A stretch of DNA of 64,000 nt, taken from NCBI GenBank assembly GCA_019114445.1, contig DXFL01000024.1, forward strand, positions 1 to 64,000, given 5' to 3'. Shown here piece by piece: positions 17,090-26,742 of this stretch. A program made the position numbers and the translations under genes. Every line of letters starts with the position of its first letter. Position 1 is the first letter of the stretch. Source of the stretch: Candidatus Barnesiella excrementigallinarum (GTDB lineage Bacteria > Bacteroidota > Bacteroidia > Bacteroidales > Barnesiellaceae). Below the pieces are notes generated by a model. That model had not been told where the DNA came from. It saw nothing but the letters and a program-made list of their open reading frames with translations, and searched no databases.

Positions 17090-19315
17090 ATGATAACAAA
17101 CGAAATAATAAAATTACAATACGAAATATACAGTTTGTTGGCCGAGCGTCGATTGAAAGATGCCTTTGGCAAACTGGCGATACTGGTGGAGGAACAACAG
17201 GACTGGCTCAGCCGCGACAAGCTGAACGAGATGGAAACTTCGTACCGGTATATGATACAATATATGCTGGACGGTGTGGAAGATCCCGAACGCAAGAGCA
17301 TATACGATCATTTGGTCGTTTCGGCCTATGAACTGACCGACCGCATTTCGGACCGCCTTGCTGCCAAAGTGTCTCCTGCACAGTATTACGGTTGGAAGCG
17401 ATATGCCGAGACCGGACGGAAGGAGATTCCTTTGAAGGTGCAACTCGATTTATGTGACAATGCCATTAACGACCTCTCTTTGGCCTCTTTGCTGAGTGAG
17501 CAGGAACAGGACCCCTCGAAGGTACAATCGTTGAAACGGAGTGTGGAGGAGGCCGCCGGAACGCTTTTTATGGATATATGGACAAACTATCCGGCCGGGG
17601 AAGAGGATTATGCCGTGTTGAGGGAAGCCTTGCTCTCGCGCCGTTTCCCCGAACCGTTTGTTGCACTGATGCTCTCGGCGTTGTTACTCAATGTATTGCA
17701 TCGTTTCGACGAACAAAAGTTACTTATCCTGTTAGATGGTTACCGGCAAACCTCGCCCGAGATACAAATGCGTTCGCTCTGTTGTGCGCTTATTGTCATG
17801 TATGTGTATCGGGAACGGTTGCCTCTCCTTAAAAATTTACGGGGGCGTATAGATGCTTTGGGCGAGGAACCGGCTTTCAAAACCGACCTCCGCAATATAT
17901 TCTTGCAATTCATCAAGAGCCGTGAGACAGAAAAAATTACCCGCAAGATGAACGAGGAGTTGCTCCCCGAGATGATGAAACTGGCTCCTTCGCTCTATAA
18001 AAAGATTCGTCAGGACGATTTGATGAACGACATCAATGCTTTGGAAGAAAATCCCGAGTGGCAGGAGATGCTCGACCGCAACGGAATAGCCGATAAGCTG
18101 AAAGAGTTGACCGACTTGCAAATGGAGGGTGCCGATGTCTTTATGAGTACTTTTGCCCATTTGAAAAATTTCCCGTTTTTCCAATCGATCCAAAATTGGT
18201 TCTTACCGTTTAATCCCGAACATTCGTCCCTGTCGGGCGTGTTGGACAGCAAAGGGGGCGATGTGTTCAAAAAGATGATTGGCGCTTCGGCGTTGTTGTG
18301 CAACTCCGATAAATATTCGTTCTGTTTGAGCCTTACCCAAATGCCCGAATCGCAGCGCGAGATGATGATGGGGCAGTTCGGAGCCGAAAATGCGGCCTTG
18401 CGAGAGTTGGAAAACAGCGAGCTGTTGAAGAAAGAACACAGCCGGGAGAATATATCGAACCGCTATATACAGGATTTGTATCGATTCTTCAAACTGTATA
18501 TTCGTCGTACCGAGTTTACCGACCCCTTTGCCAAACACATAAATTTGTACAAGGTAGCCGAGTTGGATGCCTTGCTGAGCGATTCGGACAGTTTGCGTCT
18601 CGTGGGCGAATATTACTTCCGTCGGGGGTATTACGACGAGGCTCTCGAATTGTTCGAACGCCTCTCGTCGGTCTATCATTCCGATCACGAGATTTACCAA
18701 AAGATAGGATTCTGCTATCAGAAGAAAGGCGACTATGCCAATGCTTTGGAGGCATTCCTCAAAGCCGAAATCATTTCGCCCGACAATTTTTGGACCATTC
18801 GACGTATCGCTACCTGTTACCGGAATCTTAAAAAGCCCGAAATGGCTCTATCGTATTACCATCGGGCCGAGAAGTTAGACCCCGAAAACCTGTCGGTACA
18901 GATGAACATAGGCCATTGTTATGTAGAGCAGAAAGATTACGAAGAGGCGCTTAAATATTATTTCAAAGTCGATTACCTCGATCCCGAGGGCGGTAAGGCT
19001 TGGCAACCCATAGCTTGGTGCTCGTTCTTGGTCGGTAAAAAGGAACAATCGTTACGCTATTACGAAAAGATATTGAACCGTAAGCCGGTGGCTCTCGATT
19101 ACCTCAATGCCGGCCACGTGGAATTTTCGTTGGGTCATATCCGGCAGGCCATCGAGTATTACCGGCGTTGCATAGAGCTTGACAATGGCGATTCGAGTAA
19201 GTTCTTGGCCGAATTTAAACAAGATATGCCCGACTTGATCGCTTCGGGGATATTACCGAGCGATGTGCCTATCCTGTTGGACCAACTGATGTATGGCATT
19301 ACCGATGCCCGGTAA
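17090..19315 (+). CDS. Large TPR-repeat protein
   Basis: About 741 residues from ATG 17090 (MITNEIIKLQ); the alternative upstream start would be TTG at 17045. The N-terminal two thirds is helical without a recognised domain. From about residue 515 to the end, tetratricopeptide repeats are clear: YYFRRGYYDEALELFERL, IGFCYQKKGDYANALEAF, CYRNLKKPEMALSYYHRA, IGHCYVEQKDYEEALKYY and so on, with the W/A/Y positions typical of TPRs. No signal peptide. TPR stacks are protein-binding scaffolds; the partner is not evident. It lies alone upstream of a second TPR-type gene. Confidence 0.83.
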   Translation: MITNEIIKLQYEIYSLLAERRLKDAFGKLAILVEEQQDWLSRDKLNEMETSYRYMIQYMLDGVEDPERKSIYDHLVVSAYELTDRISDRLAAKVSPAQYYGWKRYAETGRKEIPLKVQLDLCDNAINDLSLASLLSEQEQDPSKVQSLKRSVEEAAGTLFMDIWTNYPAGEEDYAVLREALLSRRFPEPFVALMLSALLLNVLHRFDEQKLLILLDGYRQTSPEIQMRSLCCALIVMYVYRERLPLLKNLRGRIDALGEEPAFKTDLRNIFLQFIKSRETEKITRKMNEELLPEMMKLAPSLYKKIRQDDLMNDINALEENPEWQEMLDRNGIADKLKELTDLQMEGADVFMSTFAHLKNFPFFQSIQNWFLPFNPEHSSLSGVLDSKGGDVFKKMIGASALLCNSDKYSFCLSLTQMPESQREMMMGQFGAENAALRELENSELLKKEHSRENISNRYIQDLYRFFKLYIRRTEFTDPFAKHINLYKVAELDALLSDSDSLRLVGEYYFRRGYYDEALELFERLSSVYHSDHEIYQKIGFCYQKKGDYANALEAFLKAEIISPDNFWTIRRIATCYRNLKKPEMALSYYHRAEKLDPENLSVQMNIGHCYVEQKDYEEALKYYFKVDYLDPEGGKAWQPIAWCSFLVGKKEQSLRYYEKILNRKPVALDYLNAGHVEFSLGHIRQAIEYYRRCIELDNGDSSKFLAEFKQDMPDLIASGILPSDVPILLDQLMYGITDAR

Positions 19316-19362
19316 CCGTTTCAAATTTTCGGAGAAGGGGGAGACCTTTCATTTTTATTGCC

Positions 19363-19370
19363 TATCTTTG
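19363..19370 (+). promoter_or_regulatory. -7 element upstream of the exported TPR gene
   Basis: TAtcTTTG, 23 nt before ATG 19394, matches the Bacteroidota consensus. It suggests a separate transcript for the 19394-21703 genes. Confidence 0.55.
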
Positions 19371-19393
19371 TACTCTCGAAAAGACGAGGTTAA

Positions 19394-20152
19394 ATGTGTA
19401 TGAAACGTATAATTTTTGCGCTGTTTCTCGGATGCTTGCTGCCGATGAAACCGGCCTATGGAGCATCGCTTGCCGATTATCGGGAAACGTTGTATAATTT
19501 ATTCATTCAGCAAAAGATTCCGCAGTGGGGCGATGTACTGTCGCAGATGCGTGCCGACAAGTCGTGCGAGACGTTGGAGGGGAAACACGAAATTTTGTGC
19601 GGCTACTATGGCCTTGTGGGCCATTTGGTCGATAAAAAGAAAAAAGACGAAGCCCGTCGCTATTTGAAGACGGCGCTCTCCCTCTCGGATCAATACCAGA
19701 AAATGTATCCCGGCGATGCCTGTTTCAAAGCGTTGTATGCCAACTTGATAGGGCTGAACATCGCTTTGTCGCCTTTACGGGCTACCACACTGTCGGTCGA
19801 TATGCTCTCTTCGGCTCGCGAAGCCTATAAACTTGCACCGAACGACAGTTGGGTCTCTATCCTGTATGGAAATATCCTCTCGTATATGCCCGGTATGTTC
19901 GGCGGCGACAAAGGGAAGGGGCTGAACTGTTATCGGTATGCCCGCAGCAGTATGGAGAAAAATATGGCGGCAAACGAGCATCATTGGCTCTATGTACAGC
20001 TATTGGTGACGATCGGTGTCGTTTATGAGAAGAGCGAACAATATGAACAGGCTCAGTCCATGTATAAAACGGTTATGAATAAATACCCCGACTATACTTT
20101 TGTGAAAGAGGTGCTTTATCCTCGTGTACAGAAAGCCATGCGGGAGAAATAA
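19394..20152 (+). CDS. Exported TPR-like protein
   Basis: A 252-residue protein with a signal peptide (MKRIIFALFLGCLLPMKPAYG). The mature part is helical with TPR-like segments (RRYLKTALSLSDQYQKMYPGDACFKALYANLIGL; VYEKSEQYEQAQSMYKTVMNKYPDY). No enzymatic motif. It likely acts in the periplasm as a binding scaffold. The gene begins 23 nt after a -7 element and is followed after 5 nt by prmA, so the two appear to be one operon, although their functions are not obviously linked. Confidence 0.78.
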   Translation: MCMKRIIFALFLGCLLPMKPAYGASLADYRETLYNLFIQQKIPQWGDVLSQMRADKSCETLEGKHEILCGYYGLVGHLVDKKKKDEARRYLKTALSLSDQYQKMYPGDACFKALYANLIGLNIALSPLRATTLSVDMLSSAREAYKLAPNDSWVSILYGNILSYMPGMFGGDKGKGLNCYRYARSSMEKNMAANEHHWLYVQLLVTIGVVYEKSEQYEQAQSMYKTVMNKYPDYTFVKEVLYPRVQKAMREK

Positions 20153-20157
20153 CAGCT

Positions 20158-21003
20158 ATGAACGATTATATGCAAGTGCGGCTCGATGTAGAGCCTTGTA
20201 GCGAAATGGCTACCGATATACTGGCCGCTGCGTTGGCCGAAATAGGTTATGAGAGTTTTGTGCCCGACGAAACAGGGGTAACTGCGTTTGTCCCGCAGGG
20301 AAAGTACGATGAGGTTCAGTTGCAATCGGTCGTGGAGCAATTCCCGGTCGAGGGGATCGCGTTGTCGTATGAAGCTACATTTGTTCCGGGACAGGATTGG
20401 AACGAGGAGTGGGAGAAAAACTATTTCAAACCCATTGTCGTGGGCGACGAATGTGTCATACACAGTACCTTCCATCACGATGTCCCGCAGGCTCGCTACG
20501 ATGTATTGATCGACCCCAAGATGGCGTTCGGTACCGGTCACCACGAAACGACTACGCTTATGTTGCAGGCGATACTGGCAACCGATTTCACGGGGCGTGC
20601 CGTACTCGATATGGGGTGCGGTACTGCCGTATTGGCCATTTTGGCCTGCATGAAAGGAGCCGGCCCGGTAGTGGCTGTCGATATAGATGAATTTGCTACC
20701 GAGAATGCGGCAGAAAATATTCGTTTGAACGGAGTGCCGGAGATCGAAGTCCGGTTGGGTGGCGCCGATGCGCTTCGGCAAGAGCAGTTCGATTATATCT
20801 TTGCCAATATCAACCGTAATATTTTGCTGGCCGATATGGCAGCCTATGTAGAGCACATGAAGGGTGGGGCACACCTTTTTATGAGCGGATTTTATGTAGA
20901 CGATATTCCGGTAATACGAGCCGAGGCCGAGCGTTTGGGTTTGCACTTTTTGGGGCATACCGAGAAAAACCGGTGGGTAGCGGTCGATTTTGTAAAGGCG
21001 TAA
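20158..21003 (+). CDS. prmA: Ribosomal protein L11 methyltransferase
   Basis: A 281-residue SAM-dependent methyltransferase. The N-terminal about 80 residues form the small L11-recognition domain; the Rossmann core carries motif [14 protein letters not shown], followed by [21 protein letters not shown] and FANINRNIL (the substrate N-x-N-x-x-x-L motif of PrmA). It also has the family-specific [17 protein letters not shown] stretch. It trimethylates lysines and the N-terminus of L11. It follows the exported TPR gene after 5 nt and precedes mtgA by 10 nt. Confidence 0.93.
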   Translation: MNDYMQVRLDVEPCSEMATDILAAALAEIGYESFVPDETGVTAFVPQGKYDEVQLQSVVEQFPVEGIALSYEATFVPGQDWNEEWEKNYFKPIVVGDECVIHSTFHHDVPQARYDVLIDPKMAFGTGHHETTTLMLQAILATDFTGRAVLDMGCGTAVLAILACMKGAGPVVAVDIDEFATENAAENIRLNGVPEIEVRLGGADALRQEQFDYIFANINRNILLADMAAYVEHMKGGAHLFMSGFYVDDIPVIRAEAERLGLHFLGHTEKNRWVAVDFVKA

Positions 21004-21013
21004 GGGGTGCGAT

Positions 21014-21703
21014 ATGCGAAGCGTTTGGCGTTGGACGAAACGGATAATTCTCTTCTTTTTTTTATCGACCGTTTTGGTCGTATTGCTATATCGGTTTATA
21101 CCCGTATATGTGACACCGTTGATGGTGATTCGCTCGGTCGAGCAGTTGGCCCATGGGGAGCCGGTAGTGTGGCATCACCGGTGGGTCCCTATCGAAAAAA
21201 TATCGCGCTATATGCCTATGGCGGTGATAGCGTCGGAGGACAACCGTTTTATGACACACCACGGATTCGATTTTGTAGAGCTGAAAAAAGTCATCGAGGA
21301 GAATAAACGTCGTAAACGCCCTCGCGGGGCCAGTACCATCACCCAGCAAACGGCCAAGAATGTTTTCTTGTGGCCGGGGCACTCCTATGTGCGGAAAGGT
21401 TTTGAAGTTTATTTTACCCTGCTCATCGAACTGTTTTGGGGGAAAGAACGAATCATGGAGGTCTATCTTAACTCCATTGAGACCGGCAAGGGCATTTATG
21501 GCGTAGAGTCGGTTGCCCGGGAACATTTTGGCAAAAGTGCCGCCCGGCTCACTCAATCGCAATGTGCCTTGATTGCGGCCACTTTGCCCAATCCTCGGCG
21601 GTTTAATTCGGCATCACCTTCGGGGTATATGCTCAAACGTCGGGCTCAGATCGTATCGTTGATGGGGAAGATAGCACCGGTGGATTTTACCGGTAAACAA
21701 TAG
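21014..21703 (+). CDS. mtgA: Monofunctional biosynthetic peptidoglycan transglycosylase
   Basis: A 229-residue GT51 enzyme anchored by one N-terminal membrane segment (about 11-28). Hallmarks: the catalytic Glu in IASEDNRF (E75), [35 protein letters not shown] and the end-of-domain [13 protein letters not shown]. It polymerises lipid II into glycan strands in the periplasm without a transpeptidase domain, and the length is typical of MtgA. It is the last gene of the run from 19394 (10 nt after prmA). The next gene is on the opposite strand. Confidence 0.93.
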   Translation: MRSVWRWTKRIILFFFLSTVLVVLLYRFIPVYVTPLMVIRSVEQLAHGEPVVWHHRWVPIEKISRYMPMAVIASEDNRFMTHHGFDFVELKKVIEENKRRKRPRGASTITQQTAKNVFLWPGHSYVRKGFEVYFTLLIELFWGKERIMEVYLNSIETGKGIYGVESVAREHFGKSAARLTQSQCALIAATLPNPRRFNSASPSGYMLKRRAQIVSLMGKIAPVDFTGKQ

Positions 21704-21742
21704 AGAACGATGAAATTTTTTTCTAAGTCAAGGTTATAAGGT

Positions 21743-22204
21743 CTATTCTGTCTTGTTCTCTTCCAATTCTTTTTGTAAAAGGACGATTCGTTCTTGGTAA
21801 TTGTGGATAAGGTGTTGCAACAAGTATATCTCTTTTTGTTTGGACTCTCTCAAAGCGGCTTCTTTTGTTGATAAATTTTTAATATTTTTATAGATTTTAG
21901 AATCTTCCTCGACGGTCGACACGTCTCTATTTTCGTTGGCCCTATATTTGTCAGGACTAATAAAATAGTTTCCTTCGCACTCCTCTTGATTTACGAAGGT
22001 AAAAAAGTCGGTAATAGGAATATTCCAATTGTTGGCAATACTCAGTAACACGTTGATATTCATGTTACCACCTCGTACAGCCTTACCAATCGTATTTTTG
22101 TCCAAGCCTAATTCTTGGGCAGCATCTTTATAGGTTAACCCTTCGCGATGTAAAAACCTTCGCAGTTTTTCTCCCGAATAAACAAGTTTTTTTCCCTCCT
22201 TCAT
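21743..22204 (-). CDS. HTH (XRE-like) transcriptional regulator with C-terminal coiled coil
   Basis: A 153-residue protein. An N-terminal helix-turn-helix of XRE type (LRRFLHREGLTYKDAAQELGLDKNTIGKAVRGG, about 13-45) precedes a short sensor-like middle region and a C-terminal leucine-rich coiled coil (KEIYLLQHLIHNYQERIVLLQKELEE) suited to dimerisation. The DNA is clearly more AT-rich than its neighbours, which may reflect transfer. It is divergent from mutA, with 327 nt between them, so control of the methylmalonyl-CoA mutase operon or of itself is possible but unproven. Confidence 0.82.
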   Translation of the reverse strand: MKEGKKLVYSGEKLRRFLHREGLTYKDAAQELGLDKNTIGKAVRGGNMNINVLLSIANNWNIPITDFFTFVNQEECEGNYFISPDKYRANENRDVSTVEEDSKIYKNIKNLSTKEAALRESKQKEIYLLQHLIHNYQERIVLLQKELEENKTE

Positions 22205-22531
22205 ATCGAATCAAGTGAAAGCAATTACAATGTATAGAAACCATGATGATAGTTTGCTACAACCAATATACAAAAAAAACGGTAATAGGGAAGTCGTCCA
22301 CTGTGTGGGAGGAGGCTATCCGGTAGTTTTCTCTTTGAAAAATCTTTTATCACGATAGGCTAAGGAGAGGAATAAAAATTACAGAAAAAATTCTTTATTT
22401 CAAACTATTTATACTACTTTTGTTCTCAGATGTCAAGCATACATACGGTTTATGCTTGGCCTATTTTGTGAATATAAGTAATCTATTCATATAAATAGTT
22501 TGGCTTAAACAACTTAACTAATAACACAACT
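22205..22531. other. Divergent intergenic region, HTH gene / mutA
   Basis: An AT-rich region without a gene. It contains a -7-like element TActTTTG at 22415-22422 for mutA and an 8-bp stem CAAGCATA/TATGCTTG (22434-22458) in the putative mutA leader. I looked for and did not find a cobalamin riboswitch here. Confidence 0.5.
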
Positions 22532-24403
22532 ATGGCAGAAAGTAAAGAAAAACTGTTTGACCAGTTCCCACCCGTATCCACGCAGGAATGGAAAGAGAAG
22601 GTCGTAGCAGACCTGAAAGGGGCTGATTTTGACAAAAAGCTCGTATGGAGGACCAACGAAGGGTTTAATGTAAACCCCATGTATCGGGCCGAGGACATTG
22701 CGGATTTGAAAACAACCGATTCGCTGCCCGGTGAATATCCCTACGTACGGGGAACTCGCACCGACAACAACTGGCTGGTGCGTCAGGACATTAAAGTTAC
22801 CGATGTCAAAGAGGCCAATGCGAAAGCTCTAGACATTCTGGGCAAGGGAGTAGAGTCGTTGGGATTTGAACTTTCCAAAGATTTGATTTCCGTAGAAAAC
22901 TTGGGAACTTTGCTGCATGGTATTGATGTCGAGAAAGTAGAATTGAATTTCTCTTCTTGCATGAAAAGCACCGTGAAATTGGCCGAGACGGTAGCCGCTT
23001 ATTTCCAGTCGGCAGGTGTCGATTTGGAAAAAGTATCGGGCTCGATTCGGTTCAATCCGTTTAAGCGAATGTTGACCAAAGGTCGCGATTTTGCCGATTA
23101 TGCCGATCAGGCTGTTGCCATTATCGGTGCCGTGAAGGCATTACCCAAGTTCAGAGTATTGGCCGTTGATGCCGTAATGTTGAACAATGCAGGTTCTTTC
23201 ATTTCGCAAGAACTCGGTTTCGCTTTGGCATGGGGTAACGAATGGTTGGCGGCCCTTACCGATAAAGGCCTTTCGATCGACGAGGTTGCCAAACGTGTGA
23301 AATTCAACTTCGGTATCTCGTCCAACTACTTTATGGAGTTGGCCAAATTCCGTGCCGCCCGTATGTTGTGGGCTCAAATCGTAAAACAATACAATCCTGC
23401 TTGCGATTGCGCTTGCAAAATGAAGGCTCACGCTCAAACTTCGGAATTCAACCAAACCATATTCGATGCTCATGTAAACTTGCTTCGTTCGCAAACCGAA
23501 ACGATGTCGGCCGCTTTGGCAGGTGTAGATTCTATTACGACGACACCTTTCGATAAGGCTTATAAAGAGCCCGACGATTTCTCGGAGCGCATTGCCCGCA
23601 ACCAGCAGTTGCTGTTGAAAGAGGAGTCGCACCTGAACCGTATTACCGACCCGGGAGCCGGTTCGTACTACGTCGAGACACTTACCGTTTCGATTGCCGA
23701 ACAAGCTTGGAAACTCTTCCTCGAAGTGGAAGAAAAAGGCGGTTTCTACAAAGCCGTGAAAGAAGGTTTCGTACAAAACCAAGTGAATGCTTCGGCCGAA
23801 ACCCGTCATACCAATGTGGCACGCCGCAAAGAAATTTTGCTGGGTACGAACCAATATCCCAACTTCAACGAAGTAGCCGGCGACAAGATCGTCAACGGCG
23901 AGGCTTGCGGTTGCGGTTGTGGTAACCACGAGGGAGAGCACCATTGCGAACCCGAATTCCCGGTTTTGAATACCAAACGTGCCGCCAGCGATTTCGAAGC
24001 GTTGCGGTTGGCCACGGAACGTTCGGGCAAACGTCCGTCGGTATTCATGTTGACCATCGGTAATTTGGCTATGCGTCTGGCTCGTTCGCAATTCTCGGCC
24101 AACTTCTTCGCTTGTGCCGGATACAAGATTATCGATAACCTCGGCTTCGAAACCGTTCAAGCCGGAATCGATGCGGCAATGGAAGCCAAAGCCGATATAG
24201 TGGTACTTTGTTCGAGCGACGATGAGTATGCTCAGTATGCTCCCGAAGCATTCAAGCTGCTCGACGGTCGCGCTTTGTTTGTTGTAGCCGGAGCCCCTGC
24301 CTGCATGGACGATTTGAAGGCTCAGGGTATTACCGAGTTTATCCACGTTCGTTCCAACGTACTGGATACGTTGAAAGCGTTTAACGAAAAACTTTCGATC
24401 TAA
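22532..24403 (+). CDS. mutA: Methylmalonyl-CoA mutase small (beta) subunit
   Basis: A 623-residue non-catalytic partner of MutB. The N-terminal TIM-barrel region carries the MutA-type sequence [22 protein letters not shown], and the C-terminal about 150 residues are a cobalamin-binding-like flavodoxin fold lacking the DxHxxG histidine motif, as expected for the small subunit. The heterodimer interconverts succinyl-CoA and methylmalonyl-CoA in the propionate pathway. A Cys/His-rich stretch lies in the linker between the domains (C459, C461, C463, H466, H470, H471, C472). It is followed after 40 nt by mutB in an evident operon. Confidence 0.95.
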   Translation: MAESKEKLFDQFPPVSTQEWKEKVVADLKGADFDKKLVWRTNEGFNVNPMYRAEDIADLKTTDSLPGEYPYVRGTRTDNNWLVRQDIKVTDVKEANAKALDILGKGVESLGFELSKDLISVENLGTLLHGIDVEKVELNFSSCMKSTVKLAETVAAYFQSAGVDLEKVSGSIRFNPFKRMLTKGRDFADYADQAVAIIGAVKALPKFRVLAVDAVMLNNAGSFISQELGFALAWGNEWLAALTDKGLSIDEVAKRVKFNFGISSNYFMELAKFRAARMLWAQIVKQYNPACDCACKMKAHAQTSEFNQTIFDAHVNLLRSQTETMSAALAGVDSITTTPFDKAYKEPDDFSERIARNQQLLLKEESHLNRITDPGAGSYYVETLTVSIAEQAWKLFLEVEEKGGFYKAVKEGFVQNQVNASAETRHTNVARRKEILLGTNQYPNFNEVAGDKIVNGEACGCGCGNHEGEHHCEPEFPVLNTKRAASDFEALRLATERSGKRPSVFMLTIGNLAMRLARSQFSANFFACAGYKIIDNLGFETVQAGIDAAMEAKADIVVLCSSDDEYAQYAPEAFKLLDGRALFVVAGAPACMDDLKAQGITEFIHVRSNVLDTLKAFNEKLSI

Positions 24404-24443
24404 AAGTCGGACAATTTGTATCACACAAGAAAAACAAAAAACT

Positions 24444-26579
24444 ATGAGACCTAATTTTAAGAACATAGATATTACAAAGGATGCTTTCGCTCACTCGACA
24501 GGGAAAGTAGCCAATGCGGGTGAAAACTGGATTACCCCTGAGTTGATACCCGTTAAACCCATTTATACCAAAGAAGACCTCGAAGGTCTTGAACATTTGA
24601 ATTATGTAGCCGGACTTCCTCCCTTCTTGCGTGGCCCGTACAGCGGTATGTATGCCATTCGTCCGTGGACGATTCGCCAATATGCCGGGTTCTCGACCGC
24701 CGAAGAATCGAATGCTTTCTATCGCCGTAACTTGGCTTCGGGGCAAAAGGGTCTTTCGGTGGCTTTCGACCTTCCCACTCACCGCGGTTACGATGCCGAC
24801 CACGAACGTGTAGTAGGCGATGTGGGTAAAGCCGGTGTGTCGATCTGCTCGCTCGAAGATATGAAGGTTTTGTTCGACGGTATTCCCTTGAACAAGATGT
24901 CGGTATCTATGACCATGAACGGTGCCGTGCTTCCTATTTTGGCATTCTATATCAATGCCGGTTTGGAACAGGGTGCTAAACTCGAAGAGATGGCCGGAAC
25001 CATTCAAAACGATATCTTGAAAGAGTTCATGGTGCGTAACACCTATATCTATCCGCCCGAATTTTCGATGCGTATCATTGCCGACATCTTCGAATTTACT
25101 TCTCAGAATATGCCCAAGTTCAACTCGATTTCGATTTCGGGTTACCATATGCAGGAAGCCGGTGCTACGGCCGACATCGAGTTGGCCTATACGTTGGCCG
25201 ACGGTCTCGAATACCTGCGTGCCGGTATCAACGCCGGTATGGACATCGACTCGTTCGCTCCGCGTTTGTCGTTCTTTTGGGCTATCGGCATGAACTTCTT
25301 CATGGAGATTGCCAAGATGCGTGCCGCTCGTATGCTGTGGGCTAAGATTGTAAAACAATTCAACCCCAAGAACCCCAAATCGCTGGCATTGCGTACCCAC
25401 TCGCAAACTTCGGGTTGGTCGCTTACCGAGCAAGATCCTTTCAACAACGTAGGCCGTACCTGTATCGAGGCTATGGGTGCCGCTTTGGGTCACACCCAGT
25501 CGTTGCACACCAACGCACTCGACGAGGCTATCGCATTGCCTACCGACTTCTCGGCACGTATTGCCCGTAACACTCAAATTTACATTCAGGAAGAGACCTA
25601 CATTACCAAAGAGATCGACCCGTGGGCCGGTTCGTACTATGTAGAGGCTCTTACCAATGAGTTGGCACACAAGGCGTGGGAACACATTCAGGAAATCGAG
25701 AAACTGGGCGGTATGGCCAAAGCTATCGAAACCGGTCTGCCCAAACTCCGTATCGAAGAGGCTGCCGCTCGTACGCAAGCCCGTATCGACTCGGGTAAGC
25801 AAACCATCGTGGGTGTGAACAAATACCGTTTGGAGAAAGAAGCCCCCATCGATATTCTCGAAGTGGACAACACCGCTGTGCGTAAAGAGCAAATCGAGCG
25901 GTTGCAGGATTTGAGAGCTCATCGCGACGAAGCTGCGGTGAAAGCGGCTCTCGATGCCATTACCGAGTGTGTGAAGACCAAGAAAGGCAACTTGCTCGAC
26001 TTGGCTGTAAAAGCCGCCAAAGTACGGGCTACGTTGGGCGAAATATCCGACGCTTGCGAAGTTGTCGTAGGTCGTTATAAAGCAGTAATCAGAACTATAT
26101 CAGGCGTGTATTCATCAGAAACCAAAAAAGATGCCGATTTCGTTCGGGCAACGGAGTTGTGCGAGAAATTTGCCAAGAAAGAGGGACGTCAACCTCGTAT
26201 TATGATTGCAAAGATGGGACAGGACGGTCACGACCGTGGTGCCAAAGTAGTAGCTACGGGTTATGCCGACTGCGGTTTCGACGTAGATATGGGCCCGTTG
26301 TTCCAAACTCCTGCCGAGGCTGCCCGTCAAGCTGTTGAAAACGACGTACACGTATTGGGCGTTTCGTCACTGGCTGCCGGACACAAAACTTTGGTTCCTC
26401 AGGTTATCGAGGAGTTGAAGAAACTGGGTCGTGAAGATATCGTAGTTATTGCTGGCGGTGTAATTCCCGCACAAGATTACGACTTCCTTTACAAAGCCGG
26501 TGTAGCTGCCATTTTCGGTCCCGGTACTTCGGTGGCAAAGGCAGCTTGTCAAATTCTTGAAATTCTTCTCGACGAGTAA
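24444..26579 (+). CDS. mutB: Methylmalonyl-CoA mutase large (alpha, catalytic) subunit
   Basis: A 711-residue adenosylcobalamin-dependent mutase. The substrate-binding barrel starts with [30 protein letters not shown], a near-universal MCM signature, and the C-terminal B12 domain has the base-off motif DGHDRG with the cobalt-coordinating H596, then the downstream SxL and GG motifs ([17 protein letters not shown]). It converts succinyl-CoA to (R)-methylmalonyl-CoA, the route to propionate in Bacteroidales. It needs B12, and a B12 riboswitch is present 35 kb away at 61.6 kb. The operon ends at a terminator 31 nt after the stop. Confidence 0.97.
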   Translation: MRPNFKNIDITKDAFAHSTGKVANAGENWITPELIPVKPIYTKEDLEGLEHLNYVAGLPPFLRGPYSGMYAIRPWTIRQYAGFSTAEESNAFYRRNLASGQKGLSVAFDLPTHRGYDADHERVVGDVGKAGVSICSLEDMKVLFDGIPLNKMSVSMTMNGAVLPILAFYINAGLEQGAKLEEMAGTIQNDILKEFMVRNTYIYPPEFSMRIIADIFEFTSQNMPKFNSISISGYHMQEAGATADIELAYTLADGLEYLRAGINAGMDIDSFAPRLSFFWAIGMNFFMEIAKMRAARMLWAKIVKQFNPKNPKSLALRTHSQTSGWSLTEQDPFNNVGRTCIEAMGAALGHTQSLHTNALDEAIALPTDFSARIARNTQIYIQEETYITKEIDPWAGSYYVEALTNELAHKAWEHIQEIEKLGGMAKAIETGLPKLRIEEAAARTQARIDSGKQTIVGVNKYRLEKEAPIDILEVDNTAVRKEQIERLQDLRAHRDEAAVKAALDAITECVKTKKGNLLDLAVKAAKVRATLGEISDACEVVVGRYKAVIRTISGVYSSETKKDADFVRATELCEKFAKKEGRQPRIMIAKMGQDGHDRGAKVVATGYADCGFDVDMGPLFQTPAEAARQAVENDVHVLGVSSLAAGHKTLVPQVIEELKKLGREDIVVIAGGVIPAQDYDFLYKAGVAAIFGPGTSVAKAACQILEILLDE

Positions 26580-26610
26580 TAAAGTCGGCAGATAAATTGT
26601 GTTAGAGGGT

Positions 26611-26645
26611 AGCGTAGCCGTTTACGGCTGCGCTGCTTTTTTTAA
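26611..26645 (+). terminator. Intrinsic terminator of mutA-mutB
   Basis: An 11-bp stem (26611-26621 / 26624-26634, one G-T pair) with a 2-nt loop, followed by a run of T residues. Confidence 0.85.
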
Positions 26646-26742
26646 ACAGGGAGTAGTTAAAAGGATAAAAAATTATTGTCCATAATTCGAAAAATGTGCA
26701 AATTTGTATCATGGAAGAATTATATCTTAATCTTTATATTAT

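Noticed and set aside
22205..22531. Cobalamin riboswitch upstream of mutA-mutB
   Set aside because: Expected biologically, but neither the B12 box nor the GCCACT core is present; only a promoter-like element and a short hairpin were found.
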